Position numbers and translations under genes: made by a program. A DNA stretch of 64,000 nucleotides from Granulicella sp. S190 (GTDB lineage: Bacteria > Acidobacteriota > Terriglobia > Terriglobales > Acidobacteriaceae), in the NCBI RefSeq assembly GCF_009766095.1, contig NZ_LMUD01000009.1, forward strand, positions 482,176 through 546,175, written 5' to 3'. Every line of letters starts with the position of its first letter. Within the stretch, counting starts at the first letter, position 1. The notes under the pieces are model-generated. The model saw only the letters and a list, made by a program, of their open reading frames with translations, had not been told where the DNA came from and made no database searches. Positions 16,181 through 27,414 of this stretch are shown piece after piece.

Positions 16181-17173
16181 ATGGACTTATTGAGGAAGCG
16201 GTATCTTTTTGCGCTTTTGGCGATGTTCCTTCCACTGCTCGGCGGATGCACCCGACACAGTAAGAGTGAGCAGTACTACCTGATTGCTACGAACACGGCT
16301 GTGCCTTATTGGAAGGCTGCGGCGAATGGATTTGCGGCGGCAGGCGCGGAGTATGGGGTTTCGGTAGATACACGCGGCCCGGCTGGGTTGAATCCGCAGG
16401 CTGAGGTGGAAGAGTTCAAGGCAATGGTGGCGAGAAAACCTGCTGGAATTCTCGTCTCGGTAGCGAACTCGCAGCTGATGGCGCCCGAAATTGACGCTGC
16501 GATAGCGGCAGGCATTCCAGTGATCACAATCGACTCCGATTCTCCGGAGAGCAAGCGGCTGTATTTTATCGGGACCAACAACCTTGAGGCTGGGCGGCTG
16601 GGCGGAAGGCGCGTAGCGGCTGTGCTGAATGGTAAAGGGAACGTGGTGTTCTTCTCTAATCCAGGGCAGCCTAATCTCGACGAACGGCAGAAGGGTTATC
16701 TGGATATCTTTACTGGTTTTCCAGGGATCAAGGTTGTGGAGACCTTTGATATCAAGGCAGATCCAGGCAACGCGCTGGATAAAGCTGGTGAATATCTAGA
16801 GCGAAAAGGACCTGCGAAGATAGATGCGTTTATCTGCCTCGACTCCCGTTCGGGTGTAAATGTAGCGGAGGCTTTCAAGCGAAGAAATATCACGGACCGG
16901 TTGTTGATTGGGATGGATGTGGACTCCGACACGTTGAGGCTGGTAGGCGACGGGACGATTGATTCAACGATCTCTCAAAAGCCTTACACCATGGCGTATC
17001 TAGGTCTTAAGGCTCTGGACGATATCCATCACTATCCAGTCAAACCACTAGACTCCGACTTCGGGCTGGATCCTTATTCCCCCTTCCCGACCTTCGTAAA
17101 TACAGGAGTTGCGCTGGTGGATAAGACTAACCTGGATGCAGTGATGAAGAAACAGAGGGAGTCGAATCAGTAG
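16181..17173 (+). CDS. Periplasmic sugar-binding lipoprotein (RbsB-like), copy 1
   Basis: 330 aa. The lipoprotein signal ends in LLGGC (lipobox, Cys ~22). The mature part is a periplasmic-binding fold of the ribose/galactose family: YYLIATNTAVPYWKAAANGF, KPAGILVSVANSQLMAPEID, GIPVITIDSDSP, GTNNLEAGRLGG and GTIDSTISQKPYTM. It would bind a sugar. The ATG at 16181 is chosen because GGAGG (16170-16174) lies 6 nt before it. An ATG at 16175 directly abuts the GGAGG and is too close. The next gene is a close paralogue. No ABC ATPase or permease gene is linked, so the role may be sensing or supplying a distant transporter. Confidence 0.88.
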   Translation: MDLLRKRYLFALLAMFLPLLGGCTRHSKSEQYYLIATNTAVPYWKAAANGFAAAGAEYGVSVDTRGPAGLNPQAEVEEFKAMVARKPAGILVSVANSQLMAPEIDAAIAAGIPVITIDSDSPESKRLYFIGTNNLEAGRLGGRRVAAVLNGKGNVVFFSNPGQPNLDERQKGYLDIFTGFPGIKVVETFDIKADPGNALDKAGEYLERKGPAKIDAFICLDSRSGVNVAEAFKRRNITDRLLIGMDVDSDTLRLVGDGTIDSTISQKPYTMAYLGLKALDDIHHYPVKPLDSDFGLDPYSPFPTFVNTGVALVDKTNLDAVMKKQRESNQ

Positions 17174-17234
17174 AGTTTGCAGCTCGGGCTAGTACTTTTT
17201 TGATCGTGGCCGGAAGTATTCGCCGGAGGGCTAC

Positions 17235-18230
17235 ATGAGTGTTTTTAGAAAGCGGTTTCTATCTACGCTTTTGGTGTCGTTGTTGCCTTTGTTAGCTGGT
17301 TGTACGCGTCATAGTAAGGACGAGCACTACTATCTCATCGCGACGAACATTAATCTGCCCTATTGGAAGGCCGCGAATGCTGGATTTCAGAAGGCCGCCA
17401 TGCAATACGGGGTCACGGCAGAGATGCGAGGCACAACTTCATTTGATCCGCAGGGTGAAGTGGCTGAGTTCCGCACAGTGGCAGCCCGCAAACCGGCAGG
17501 GATTCTGGTTTCAGTAGCAAATGCGCAGCTAATGACACCGGAGATAAACGTGGCGATGGCGGCGGGGATTCCTGTGATCACGATGGACTCGGATGCGCCG
17601 GGAAGCGATCGGCTGTACTTTATCGGAACCAATAATCTGCAGGTAGGGCGGTTAGGTGGCCAGCGAGTAGCAGCAAAGCTGAATGGAAAGGGCAATGTGG
17701 CGTTCTTTTCCATTCCTGGACAGCCCAACATCGACGAGCGGTTGAAGGGATACAAAGATGCACTCTCAAACTATCCCGGTATCAAGATCGTAGATATCTT
17801 CGATATGAAGGGTGACTCCGGCGTCGCGATGGATCAGACGCGGGACTACCTTTCGCGAACAGGTGCGAACAGGGTCGATGCAATTGTGTGTCTTGAGGCT
17901 GCTTCGGGAAGGGATGTGTCCGAGGCGTTTCGGCGAGCAGGTGTGAAAGACAGGCTGCTGGTAGCGATGGATACAGATCAGCCAGTCCTACAGGGGGTAA
18001 AGGATGGAACTATCGATTCGACCATCGCACAAAAGCCGTTCACGATGGCTCTGGTGGGTTTGAAGGCGCTGGACGATGTTCATCACTATCCTGTGAAGCC
18101 GTTAGGACAGGACTACAGATTGGATTCTTTTGCTCATGTCCCCGTATTTCTGGACACAGGGGTTGCATTGATCGATAAAAGCAACGTGGATACATTGTTG
18201 AACATCGGCGAGGACAAAACGCCGCAGTAA
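17235..18230 (+). CDS. Periplasmic sugar-binding lipoprotein (RbsB-like), copy 2
   Basis: 331 aa, clearly a tandem duplicate of the preceding gene: lipobox LLAGC, then YYLIATNINLPYWKAANAGF, RKPAGILVSVANAQLMTPEI and LYFIGTNNLQVGRLGG. Many substitutions separate the pair, so the duplication is not recent and ligand range may differ. GGAGGG stands 4 nt before the ATG. The gap to copy 1 is 61 bp on the same strand, suggesting one transcript. As with copy 1, no ATPase or permease is nearby. Convergent with the FNT-family gene. Confidence 0.88.
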   Translation: MSVFRKRFLSTLLVSLLPLLAGCTRHSKDEHYYLIATNINLPYWKAANAGFQKAAMQYGVTAEMRGTTSFDPQGEVAEFRTVAARKPAGILVSVANAQLMTPEINVAMAAGIPVITMDSDAPGSDRLYFIGTNNLQVGRLGGQRVAAKLNGKGNVAFFSIPGQPNIDERLKGYKDALSNYPGIKIVDIFDMKGDSGVAMDQTRDYLSRTGANRVDAIVCLEAASGRDVSEAFRRAGVKDRLLVAMDTDQPVLQGVKDGTIDSTIAQKPFTMALVGLKALDDVHHYPVKPLGQDYRLDSFAHVPVFLDTGVALIDKSNVDTLLNIGEDKTPQ

Positions 18231-18273
18231 GACAAGCTCACAGACCAGCGAGACGATTAGTTGCAGATGAGGG

Positions 18274-19176
18274 CTAGTCTGCTGATTCCTTATTAATCGA
18301 CTCTTCCTTCGGGCGAGCGATGGCTTCGGCCTCCGCATCGCCTCCGTAGATCACCTGTCCGTATTCGAGCAGGGTGACCATGCCTACTCCGCCGCAGATA
18401 TTGCCAGCTACAGCGGGAACGATCCAGGTGAGATAGCTGCTCCACCCGATTTTTCCAATGAGGATGGCGGTGAGAATCTCTCCGCTGGTGGCGATGCAGT
18501 GAGCAAAGTTTCCCAGGCCCACGACAAAGGTCAGCATCCAGATGATCATGACGGAACCGGTGATGGAGTGCGATCCGGAGACAAGCCAAGCTACAGTTGC
18601 GATGATCCAACCGCCCATGACACCGCTCCAGAAGATAGTGGCGGCGGGATTGTGGATGGCTTCAAGTCCGAGGTTGGCGAGAGCTTGCACGATCTCCGGC
18701 TTGAGAGCGTTGCTGAGGGCCACGATGGAGGCGAAGGCGAGGGCTCCGAGGATGTTGGCTGGAAGAACGGTGGCCCAGAGACGAAGGGTCTTCCAGAAGT
18801 GCTTTTTCTCAGCAAGGACTAGGGCTACGGGATAGAGTGTGTTTTCCGTGAAGAGCTGCGAGCGGCCTAGGATGACAACGATGAAGCCCAGAGGGTAGAA
18901 CATCTTAGCGGCGAAGAGAATTTTGCTGGTGGGTGTGGTGCCGGGTGTGGTGAGGAGTGCGATAGCGATGGCATTGCCGAGTGCGGAGAGGCCCATGAAG
19001 ATACCGCCCGCGAGACCCGAGATAGCGAGGGAGACGCCGGAGCGGCCAAGCTCCTGTCGGGCGTTGTTGGCGACCTGCTCGTAGATGTCCTGGGCGCTGG
19101 GGCGCTCGAGGTTCTTTTGAGCATCTTGGATGGCAGCAGGGGCCGGAGCTGGATATCGGCGAAGGCGATAGGGCAT
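18274..19176 (-). CDS. Formate/nitrite transporter (FNT) family channel
   Basis: About 300 aa with six hydrophobic helices. FNT traits are ISGLAGGIFMGLSALG in the first helix region, LFTENTLYP at helix 3 and NFAHCIATSGE with the central pore His. The long soluble N-terminus rich in Ala/Pro and the acidic tail resemble YfdC-like FNT proteins more than FocA or NirC. It would move formate, nitrite or another small anion across the inner membrane. Start taken at the ATG 19176; a GTG at 19191 is an alternative, neither with a ribosome site. It stands alone, divergent from ligA. Confidence 0.85.
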   Translation of the reverse strand: MPYRLRRYPAPAPAAIQDAQKNLERPSAQDIYEQVANNARQELGRSGVSLAISGLAGGIFMGLSALGNAIAIALLTTPGTTPTSKILFAAKMFYPLGFIVVILGRSQLFTENTLYPVALVLAEKKHFWKTLRLWATVLPANILGALAFASIVALSNALKPEIVQALANLGLEAIHNPAATIFWSGVMGGWIIATVAWLVSGSHSITGSVMIIWMLTFVVGLGNFAHCIATSGEILTAILIGKIGWSSYLTWIVPAVAGNICGGVGMVTLLEYGQVIYGGDAEAEAIARPKEESINKESAD

Positions 19177-19256
19177 GACTGTGAGATGCACAATTGGCAG
19201 AAGTAGAGAGAGGGCCCTGGTGGTCGAGCCGAGGCTGCCCCAACGCTATGGCCTAA

Positions 19257-22720
<3,464 letters not shown>

Positions 22721-23129
22721 TCTCTCTATCGTACGTTTTTGCCAGAAGAGTAGACTCCCCGGGCGCTGTGAATCGTGTGAAAGTAACGCAAACGTTGTAG
22801 TTTCTGCCGAAATTTAGAGAAACTGAACATCCCAATCGTGTTGGTTAGATGCCGCAGTTGGTGATGTCGTTGCTGATATCTACCTTCTTCCAATGCCGGC
22901 CTGGGATTTCTTCCATGGAGAGTTCTCTAGCGAAAATACAGACAGGAAGCGGGACGCGGTTTGTGATAGCATCCCTGCTCCTCGAGATACCAGCCCTTGA
23001 AGGAGCTGAACTCGATGGCTTAAGATAGCCGCCCCTACTTTCGGGATGATGCGAGCGATAGCCAGTTTTCAGGAGATCATTTGTAACCGATGGAGATTTA
23101 TCAATTCAGATCGTCAAGGAGAGTCTGAT
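22721..23129. other. Non-coding gap between the glycoamylase-like gene and EF-G paralogue
   Basis: 409 bp, divergent. No gene is supported. AACGCAAACGTTGTAG around 22786-22801 contains an A-ACGTT core weakly like LacI-family operators, 66-81 bp upstream of the glycoamylase-like start. No promoter or structured RNA stands out. Confidence 0.4.
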
Positions 23130-25280
23130 ATGAAGGTCTACGTGGGAGAGAATATTCGCAATGTGGCGGTCGTGGGTCACGCGCATAGCGGGAAGACAAC
23201 GTTGATCTGCGCGATGCTGCATGCCGCGAAGATGACGATGACGCGAGGCCGGGTCGAGGACGGATCGGCGGTGACGGCGTATGACGAAGAAGAGGTGGCG
23301 CGTCGGACGACGATGTCGAATGCGGTGGCATTTGCAGAGTGGAGCGGCATCAAGGTCAACCTGATCGATACTCCTGGGTTTCATATGTTTGTGCATGAGA
23401 CGCGTGCGGCGATGCTGCCGGTGGAGGTGGCACTCGTGGTGGTGAATGCGCAGACGGGAGCTGAGGCTGTTACGGATCGAGTGTGGAAGTATGCTGCGGA
23501 GGTGAACCTGCCGCGTGTGCTGGTGATCAACCAAGTGGACCATCCCAAGGCAGATAGTAGATTGGGACGGCAACATATGATTGAACTGTTGCAGGAGAAG
23601 TGGGGACGGCAAGTGGTGCCGGTGCAGTTGCCTATCGTAGATCAACATGGATTTCATGGAGTGGTGGATCTGGTGACGATGAAAGCCTACTTCTATAAAC
23701 CGGATGGGGATGGCAGGGGCGAGGTCGGTGTGATTCCTGAGATTCTAAAGGCAGACTCGAAGACCGCACACGAGGCTCTGGTGGAGCTTGTAGCTGAGGG
23801 GAAAGACGAGCTGCTTGAGGAGTTCTTTCGCGAAGGGACGATTCCGGAAGAGCATCTGATCGTGGCGCTCCATGAGGCTATTCGCGAGGACAGGATCTTT
23901 CCTGTGCTGTATGTGAGCGGGTTGAGGAATGTAGGGACAGATCACCTGCTGGACTTCCTCAAGGTTTATGCGCCGGCGCCGACAGAGAGAGAGCCGGTGG
24001 CGACGCGAGGGATTCTGCATACGACTGCATCGGAAGTGAATGGTGGGACGGTTGATCAGGACGAGATTGTGATGCGCAAGGTTGATGACAAGGAGCCGCT
24101 GGCGCTCTATGTCTATAAAACAATGACCGATCCATTCGCAGGCAGGATCTCGTTCTTCAAGGTAGTGAGCGGGATGATGACGACCGATAAGACGGTGCAG
24201 AACTTCACCCGCCATGAGCCGGAGCGGCTCTCGCACCTTTCGATCATGCAGGGCCGAAAGGCAGTGGAGGTGCAGGAGCTGCATGCAGGAGATATTGGCG
24301 CTGTAGCCAAACTACGCGTGACACTGACAGGCGACACGCTCGGTGACAAGGCGCACGAAGTTTACCTGGAGCCGGTTCCGATGCCTGAGCCGGCGATTAC
24401 TTATGCTATCGAACCGAAGTCGCGCGCGGATGAAGACAAGCTTGGGCCTGCTCTGCATAAGGTGATGGAAGACGATCCAATGGTAAAGTTCTTTCGCGAT
24501 AAGCAGACGAATGAATTCCTGGTGGCGGGTGCTGGACAACAGCATATCGAGGCTGTGGTATCGAAGCTGAAGCGGCGCTATCACACGGACGTGACGTTGA
24601 AGGCACCAAAGATCCCATATCGGGAGACGGTTTTGGGACGAGCGGAAGGACAGGGGCGGTACAAGAAACAGACCGGGGGCCATGGGCAATACGGAGACTG
24701 CACGGTTCGTATCGAAGCGATGCCACGGGGAAGTGGGGTTGTGTTTGGGAATGAGATCTTCGGAGGAGCGATACCGAGACAGTATGTGCCGGCGGTTGAG
24801 AAGGGCGTTCGGGAGTCGGCAGCGCGTGGGTTTCTGGCGGGATATCCGGTGGTGGATCTGAAGGTAACTGTGTTCGATGGTAGCTATCACGATGTTGACT
24901 CGAGCGAAATGTCGTTCAAGATGGCGGCGCGGCTGGCGTTTCGTAAGTGCATGGAGCAGGCGAAGCCGGTGCTGCTGGAGCCAGTGATGAAGGTAGAGAT
25001 CGAAGCACCGGATGATTTTGCGGGGGCGCTCCTTGGCGATCTCAACGGGCGCCGCGGACGAGTGCAGGGCATGGAGAGTGGCGGCGCGGGGACTACGGTG
25101 AGAGCCGAGGTGCCCATGGCCGAGATGCTGAACTACGGGACGACGCTGACCTCGATCACGCAGGGGCGGGGGAGCTTTCGTATGGAGATGGATCACTATG
25201 AGGTGGTGCCCGCGATGCTGGCGCAGAAGATTTTGGCGAGCGCGAAGCAGCCTGCTGATGACGGTGCAGAGGATTCGTAA
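23130..25280 (+). CDS. Elongation factor G paralogue (EF-G2 type)
   Basis: 716 aa translational GTPase with all EF-G domains. GTPase motifs are GHAHSGKTTL (G1, ~16-25), DTPGF (G3) and NQVD (G4, where NKxD is usual). Domains II, III, IV (GHGQYGDCTVRIEAMPRG region) and V (LGDLNGRRGRVQGMESGG, AEMLNYGTTL) follow. It is not in a ribosomal-protein operon and its G1 loop differs from canonical GHIDAGKTT, so it is probably the accessory EF-G-like protein rather than the housekeeping factor. AAGGAGA stands 8 nt before the ATG at 23130. The frame is open upstream to 23046, but that ATG lacks a site. Confidence 0.9.
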   Translation: MKVYVGENIRNVAVVGHAHSGKTTLICAMLHAAKMTMTRGRVEDGSAVTAYDEEEVARRTTMSNAVAFAEWSGIKVNLIDTPGFHMFVHETRAAMLPVEVALVVVNAQTGAEAVTDRVWKYAAEVNLPRVLVINQVDHPKADSRLGRQHMIELLQEKWGRQVVPVQLPIVDQHGFHGVVDLVTMKAYFYKPDGDGRGEVGVIPEILKADSKTAHEALVELVAEGKDELLEEFFREGTIPEEHLIVALHEAIREDRIFPVLYVSGLRNVGTDHLLDFLKVYAPAPTEREPVATRGILHTTASEVNGGTVDQDEIVMRKVDDKEPLALYVYKTMTDPFAGRISFFKVVSGMMTTDKTVQNFTRHEPERLSHLSIMQGRKAVEVQELHAGDIGAVAKLRVTLTGDTLGDKAHEVYLEPVPMPEPAITYAIEPKSRADEDKLGPALHKVMEDDPMVKFFRDKQTNEFLVAGAGQQHIEAVVSKLKRRYHTDVTLKAPKIPYRETVLGRAEGQGRYKKQTGGHGQYGDCTVRIEAMPRGSGVVFGNEIFGGAIPRQYVPAVEKGVRESAARGFLAGYPVVDLKVTVFDGSYHDVDSSEMSFKMAARLAFRKCMEQAKPVLLEPVMKVEIEAPDDFAGALLGDLNGRRGRVQGMESGGAGTTVRAEVPMAEMLNYGTTLTSITQGRGSFRMEMDHYEVVPAMLAQKILASAKQPADDGAEDS

Positions 25281-25281
25281 G

Positions 25282-25311
25282 CTGTCAGAGGGCTCGACGG
25301 GCTAGTATAAA
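25282..25311 (+). promoter_or_regulatory. Possible promoter of the CPBP-like gene
   Basis: CTGTCA (25282-25287) and TATAAA (25306-25311) are separated by 18 nt, 29 nt before the ATG at 25341. Four of six and five of six bases match the sigma70 consensus. Confidence 0.4.
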
Positions 25312-25340
25312 AGCTCGGTGAATTTTTCGGATCAAGTTCT

Positions 25341-26129
25341 ATGAGTTCCAGTATAGCAAGTGCATTGGATTTCGCCGGAGCAGTGGGCCACAGTCCTGCC
25401 GGCTGGCGACGCCGCGCGATGCTCGATTTGATCGTAGGCTATGCACTGATTCTGATAGTGATCTGGACGCCAGTGCCGCTGCGGACTTTTCTTTATTTCG
25501 TTACGCTTGGCTGGATCGCATACTCAACTTGGACTTCCTTTAGCAGCTGGGATGCAATGGGGGTGCGGCTCGGAGGGTTCTTTCGTTCGATCTGGGTCGT
25601 GGGGGTCACACTTTGTCTTGTGGCTGCTGCCGTGATCTTTGCCGCGCGGGAGCACACGTTGCATGCGCCTCACAGTGTATCGAGGCTGGTGCACGGATTC
25701 TGGGGCTATGCTGTCTGGTCGTTCTTTCAACAATTTTTGCTAAACGATTTTGTTTTGCAGCGATTATTGAGGCTGACCAAAGACCGTCGGGTTGCGGTGA
25801 TGGGTTCTGCAGGACTGTTTGCGTTGGCGCATCTGCCGAATCCGGTGCTGACGGCAATGACTCTGGTGTGGGGTGTGGTGGGGTGTCTTATTTTTCTGCG
25901 TTATCGCAACCTGTTTACGCTGGGTATGTCTCATGCCATTCTTGGAATCTGCGTTGCGGTGACTTTGCCCGCATCGGTGCAGCACAACATGAGAGTGGGG
26001 CTGGGGTACCTGAGATACCAGCCTCATGTGCTGCGTCACCTGAACCAGATAAGCCATAGGGTGTCGACGGTTGCATTGGTGGTGGCTGATGCTCCGACGC
26101 AGACAGTTCTGCCCCGTGCTCTCCCGTAG
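25341..26129 (+). CDS. CPBP (CAAX-protease-like) membrane protein with Gln at the usual Glu pair
   Basis: 262 aa with about seven hydrophobic segments. Three regions match CPBP intramembrane proteases: WSFFQQFLLNDFVLQRLLRL (normally EExxxR), LFALAHLPNP (FxxxH) and LGMSHAILGICVA (second His). The catalytic Glu pair reads Gln-Gln, a pattern I believe recurs in acidobacterial relatives. It may be inactive or use other residues. The C-terminal ~30 residues (VSTVALVVADAPTQTVL...) are antisense to a remnant of another CPBP gene, so the natural stop may have been lost. It follows the EF-G paralogue by 60 bp. Confidence 0.7.
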   Translation: MSSSIASALDFAGAVGHSPAGWRRRAMLDLIVGYALILIVIWTPVPLRTFLYFVTLGWIAYSTWTSFSSWDAMGVRLGGFFRSIWVVGVTLCLVAAAVIFAAREHTLHAPHSVSRLVHGFWGYAVWSFFQQFLLNDFVLQRLLRLTKDRRVAVMGSAGLFALAHLPNPVLTAMTLVWGVVGCLIFLRYRNLFTLGMSHAILGICVAVTLPASVQHNMRVGLGYLRYQPHVLRHLNQISHRVSTVALVVADAPTQTVLPRALP

Positions 26130-26284
26130 AAGACGCCTGCAATGCCGGCGAGCAGAACATAGTGCCAGAGCATTGAAAGCGAACGAATGCCAATGGAGGG
26201 TAGTGTGGGCAAACTAACAAGAAGATAAAGAAAGATTAGGGTGCTGGTATCAGGAGGCGGATGAAGGTGGCAAAGATCGGACAC
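26036..26284 (-). pseudogene. C-terminal remnant of a second CPBP intramembrane protease, antisense
   Basis: The minus frame 26284-26036 ends in HYVLLAGIAGVFYGRARG, then RTVCVGASATTNATVDTLWL and a short tail IWFR. This matches the C-terminal helix and second catalytic segment of CPBP proteases of the form YALLAxIAGVFYGxxWRRTxSxxASxxTHAxVxxxW, with Asn where His is expected. Upstream codons (about 26210-26284) show no family similarity and the rest of a ~250-aa gene is absent. It overlaps the last ~90 nt of the plus-strand CPBP-like gene. I read it as a decayed fragment. The family match is from memory and moderate. Confidence 0.5.
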
Positions 26285-26520
26285 GCTAACGAAGTGTTCA
26301 GCGAAGAAGGCAGCAGACAGAATGGAATTAGTGCGTGGGCAGTTGCTAAAAGGTTGGGTAAGGTGAACATCCGCTGCGCTTCAGTACAGGTGTTTTATGT
26401 GTGAGTAATGGCTTGATTGAGTCGGCTGCTGCGTCTTAGGGCTTGTATTCGCGGGCTTTCTAGTGATACAAGCATCTTCCGGGCCCTTGTTTGCTTCCAA
26501 TCAGACTGGAGAATTCCCTT
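26285..26520. other. Non-coding leader region before ku
   Basis: 236 bp with no gene. GCTTGTAT (26441-26448) and ATACAAGC (26466-26473) form an 8-bp inverted repeat with a 17-nt spacer, 48 bp before the ku start, a possible regulator site or hairpin. Confidence 0.4.
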
Positions 26521-27408
26521 ATGGCACGTCCGTATTGGTCAGGTCAGATACAGATTTCGCTCGTTTCTTTTGGCGTAAAACTCTTTACGGCGACAGAATC
26601 GAAGAGTGAGGTTCGCTTTCATCAGCTTAGCCGAAAGACCGGCGAGCGGATTAAACACCAGAAGGTCTCCGGCGATGAGGGTAAGGTGGAAAGCTCTGAC
26701 ATCGTGAAGGGGTACGAGTACCGCAAAGGCGAGTACATCACGATTGAACCGGAGGAGATTGAACAGATTCGAATTCCTTCCAAGCACACCCTCGAGGTGA
26801 CACAGTTTGTCGATCTGGACGAGCTTGCCCCCGAGTTCTTCGAGAAACCTTACTTCGTTGTTCCTGAGAATGATGTGCAGGCAGAGGCGTTCGCGGTGGT
26901 TCGTAAGGCTTTACAAACGACAAAGAAGATTGCGCTGGGCAAGATCGCATTTAGCGGCCGCGAACACCTCGTTGCGGTATCTGCCGGAACTGACGACAAG
27001 TTGCCAGGCATGATGGCTTACACAATGCGATACAGCGAGGAGCTACGCAAGCCGAAGGAGTTCTTCGAAGATATTAAGAAAGTGGCTGTGGACGAGGATC
27101 AGCTTTCGCTGGCGAAGGAGTTGATCAAGCGCAAGGCATCGAAGTTTGATCCAGAGAAGTTCAAGGATGAGTACGAAACGGCGTTGCGCGAGATGATTGA
27201 GGCGAAGGTGAAGCATGCCCCGATCTCACAAGAGGAGCCAGCGCCGATGTCAGGCAAGGTTGTTAATTTGATGGATGCGCTGCGAAAGAGTGTACAGGGT
27301 GACGAGGCAGTTGCAGGTAAGAAGAAGGCGCCAGCAACCGCGGCAGCTCAAAAGGGGATTGAGTTGGTGAAGCCCGCGAAGGCACATAAGCCGCGCAAAT
27401 CGGCGTAA
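26521..27408 (+). CDS. ku: Ku protein, non-homologous end joining
   Basis: 295 aa, homodimeric bacterial Ku. It threads onto DNA double-strand ends and recruits LigD. The beginning ARPYWSGQIQISLVSFGVKL is the canonical bacterial Ku start. HQLSRKTGERIKHQKVSGDE and KGYEYRKGEYITIEPEEIEQ follow in the core ring domain. The C-terminal Lys/Ala-rich tail (GKKKAPATAAAQ..., ~265-295) probably contacts DNA or LigD. ATG 26521 is preferred (GGAG nine nt upstream) over a frame-open ATG at 26491. It is followed after 6 nt by ligD, forming a two-gene NHEJ operon. Confidence 0.97.
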   Translation: MARPYWSGQIQISLVSFGVKLFTATESKSEVRFHQLSRKTGERIKHQKVSGDEGKVESSDIVKGYEYRKGEYITIEPEEIEQIRIPSKHTLEVTQFVDLDELAPEFFEKPYFVVPENDVQAEAFAVVRKALQTTKKIALGKIAFSGREHLVAVSAGTDDKLPGMMAYTMRYSEELRKPKEFFEDIKKVAVDEDQLSLAKELIKRKASKFDPEKFKDEYETALREMIEAKVKHAPISQEEPAPMSGKVVNLMDALRKSVQGDEAVAGKKKAPATAAAQKGIELVKPAKAHKPRKSA

Positions 27409-27414
27409 TCAGTC

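Noticed and set aside
22786..22801. AACGTT-centred LacI-type operator upstream of the glycoamylase-like gene
   Set aside because: Only the core matches and the flanks are not symmetric; not enough to call a site.
24312..25196. 294-aa minus frame under the EF-G paralogue
   Set aside because: Antisense shadow; EF-G domains are continuous on the plus strand.
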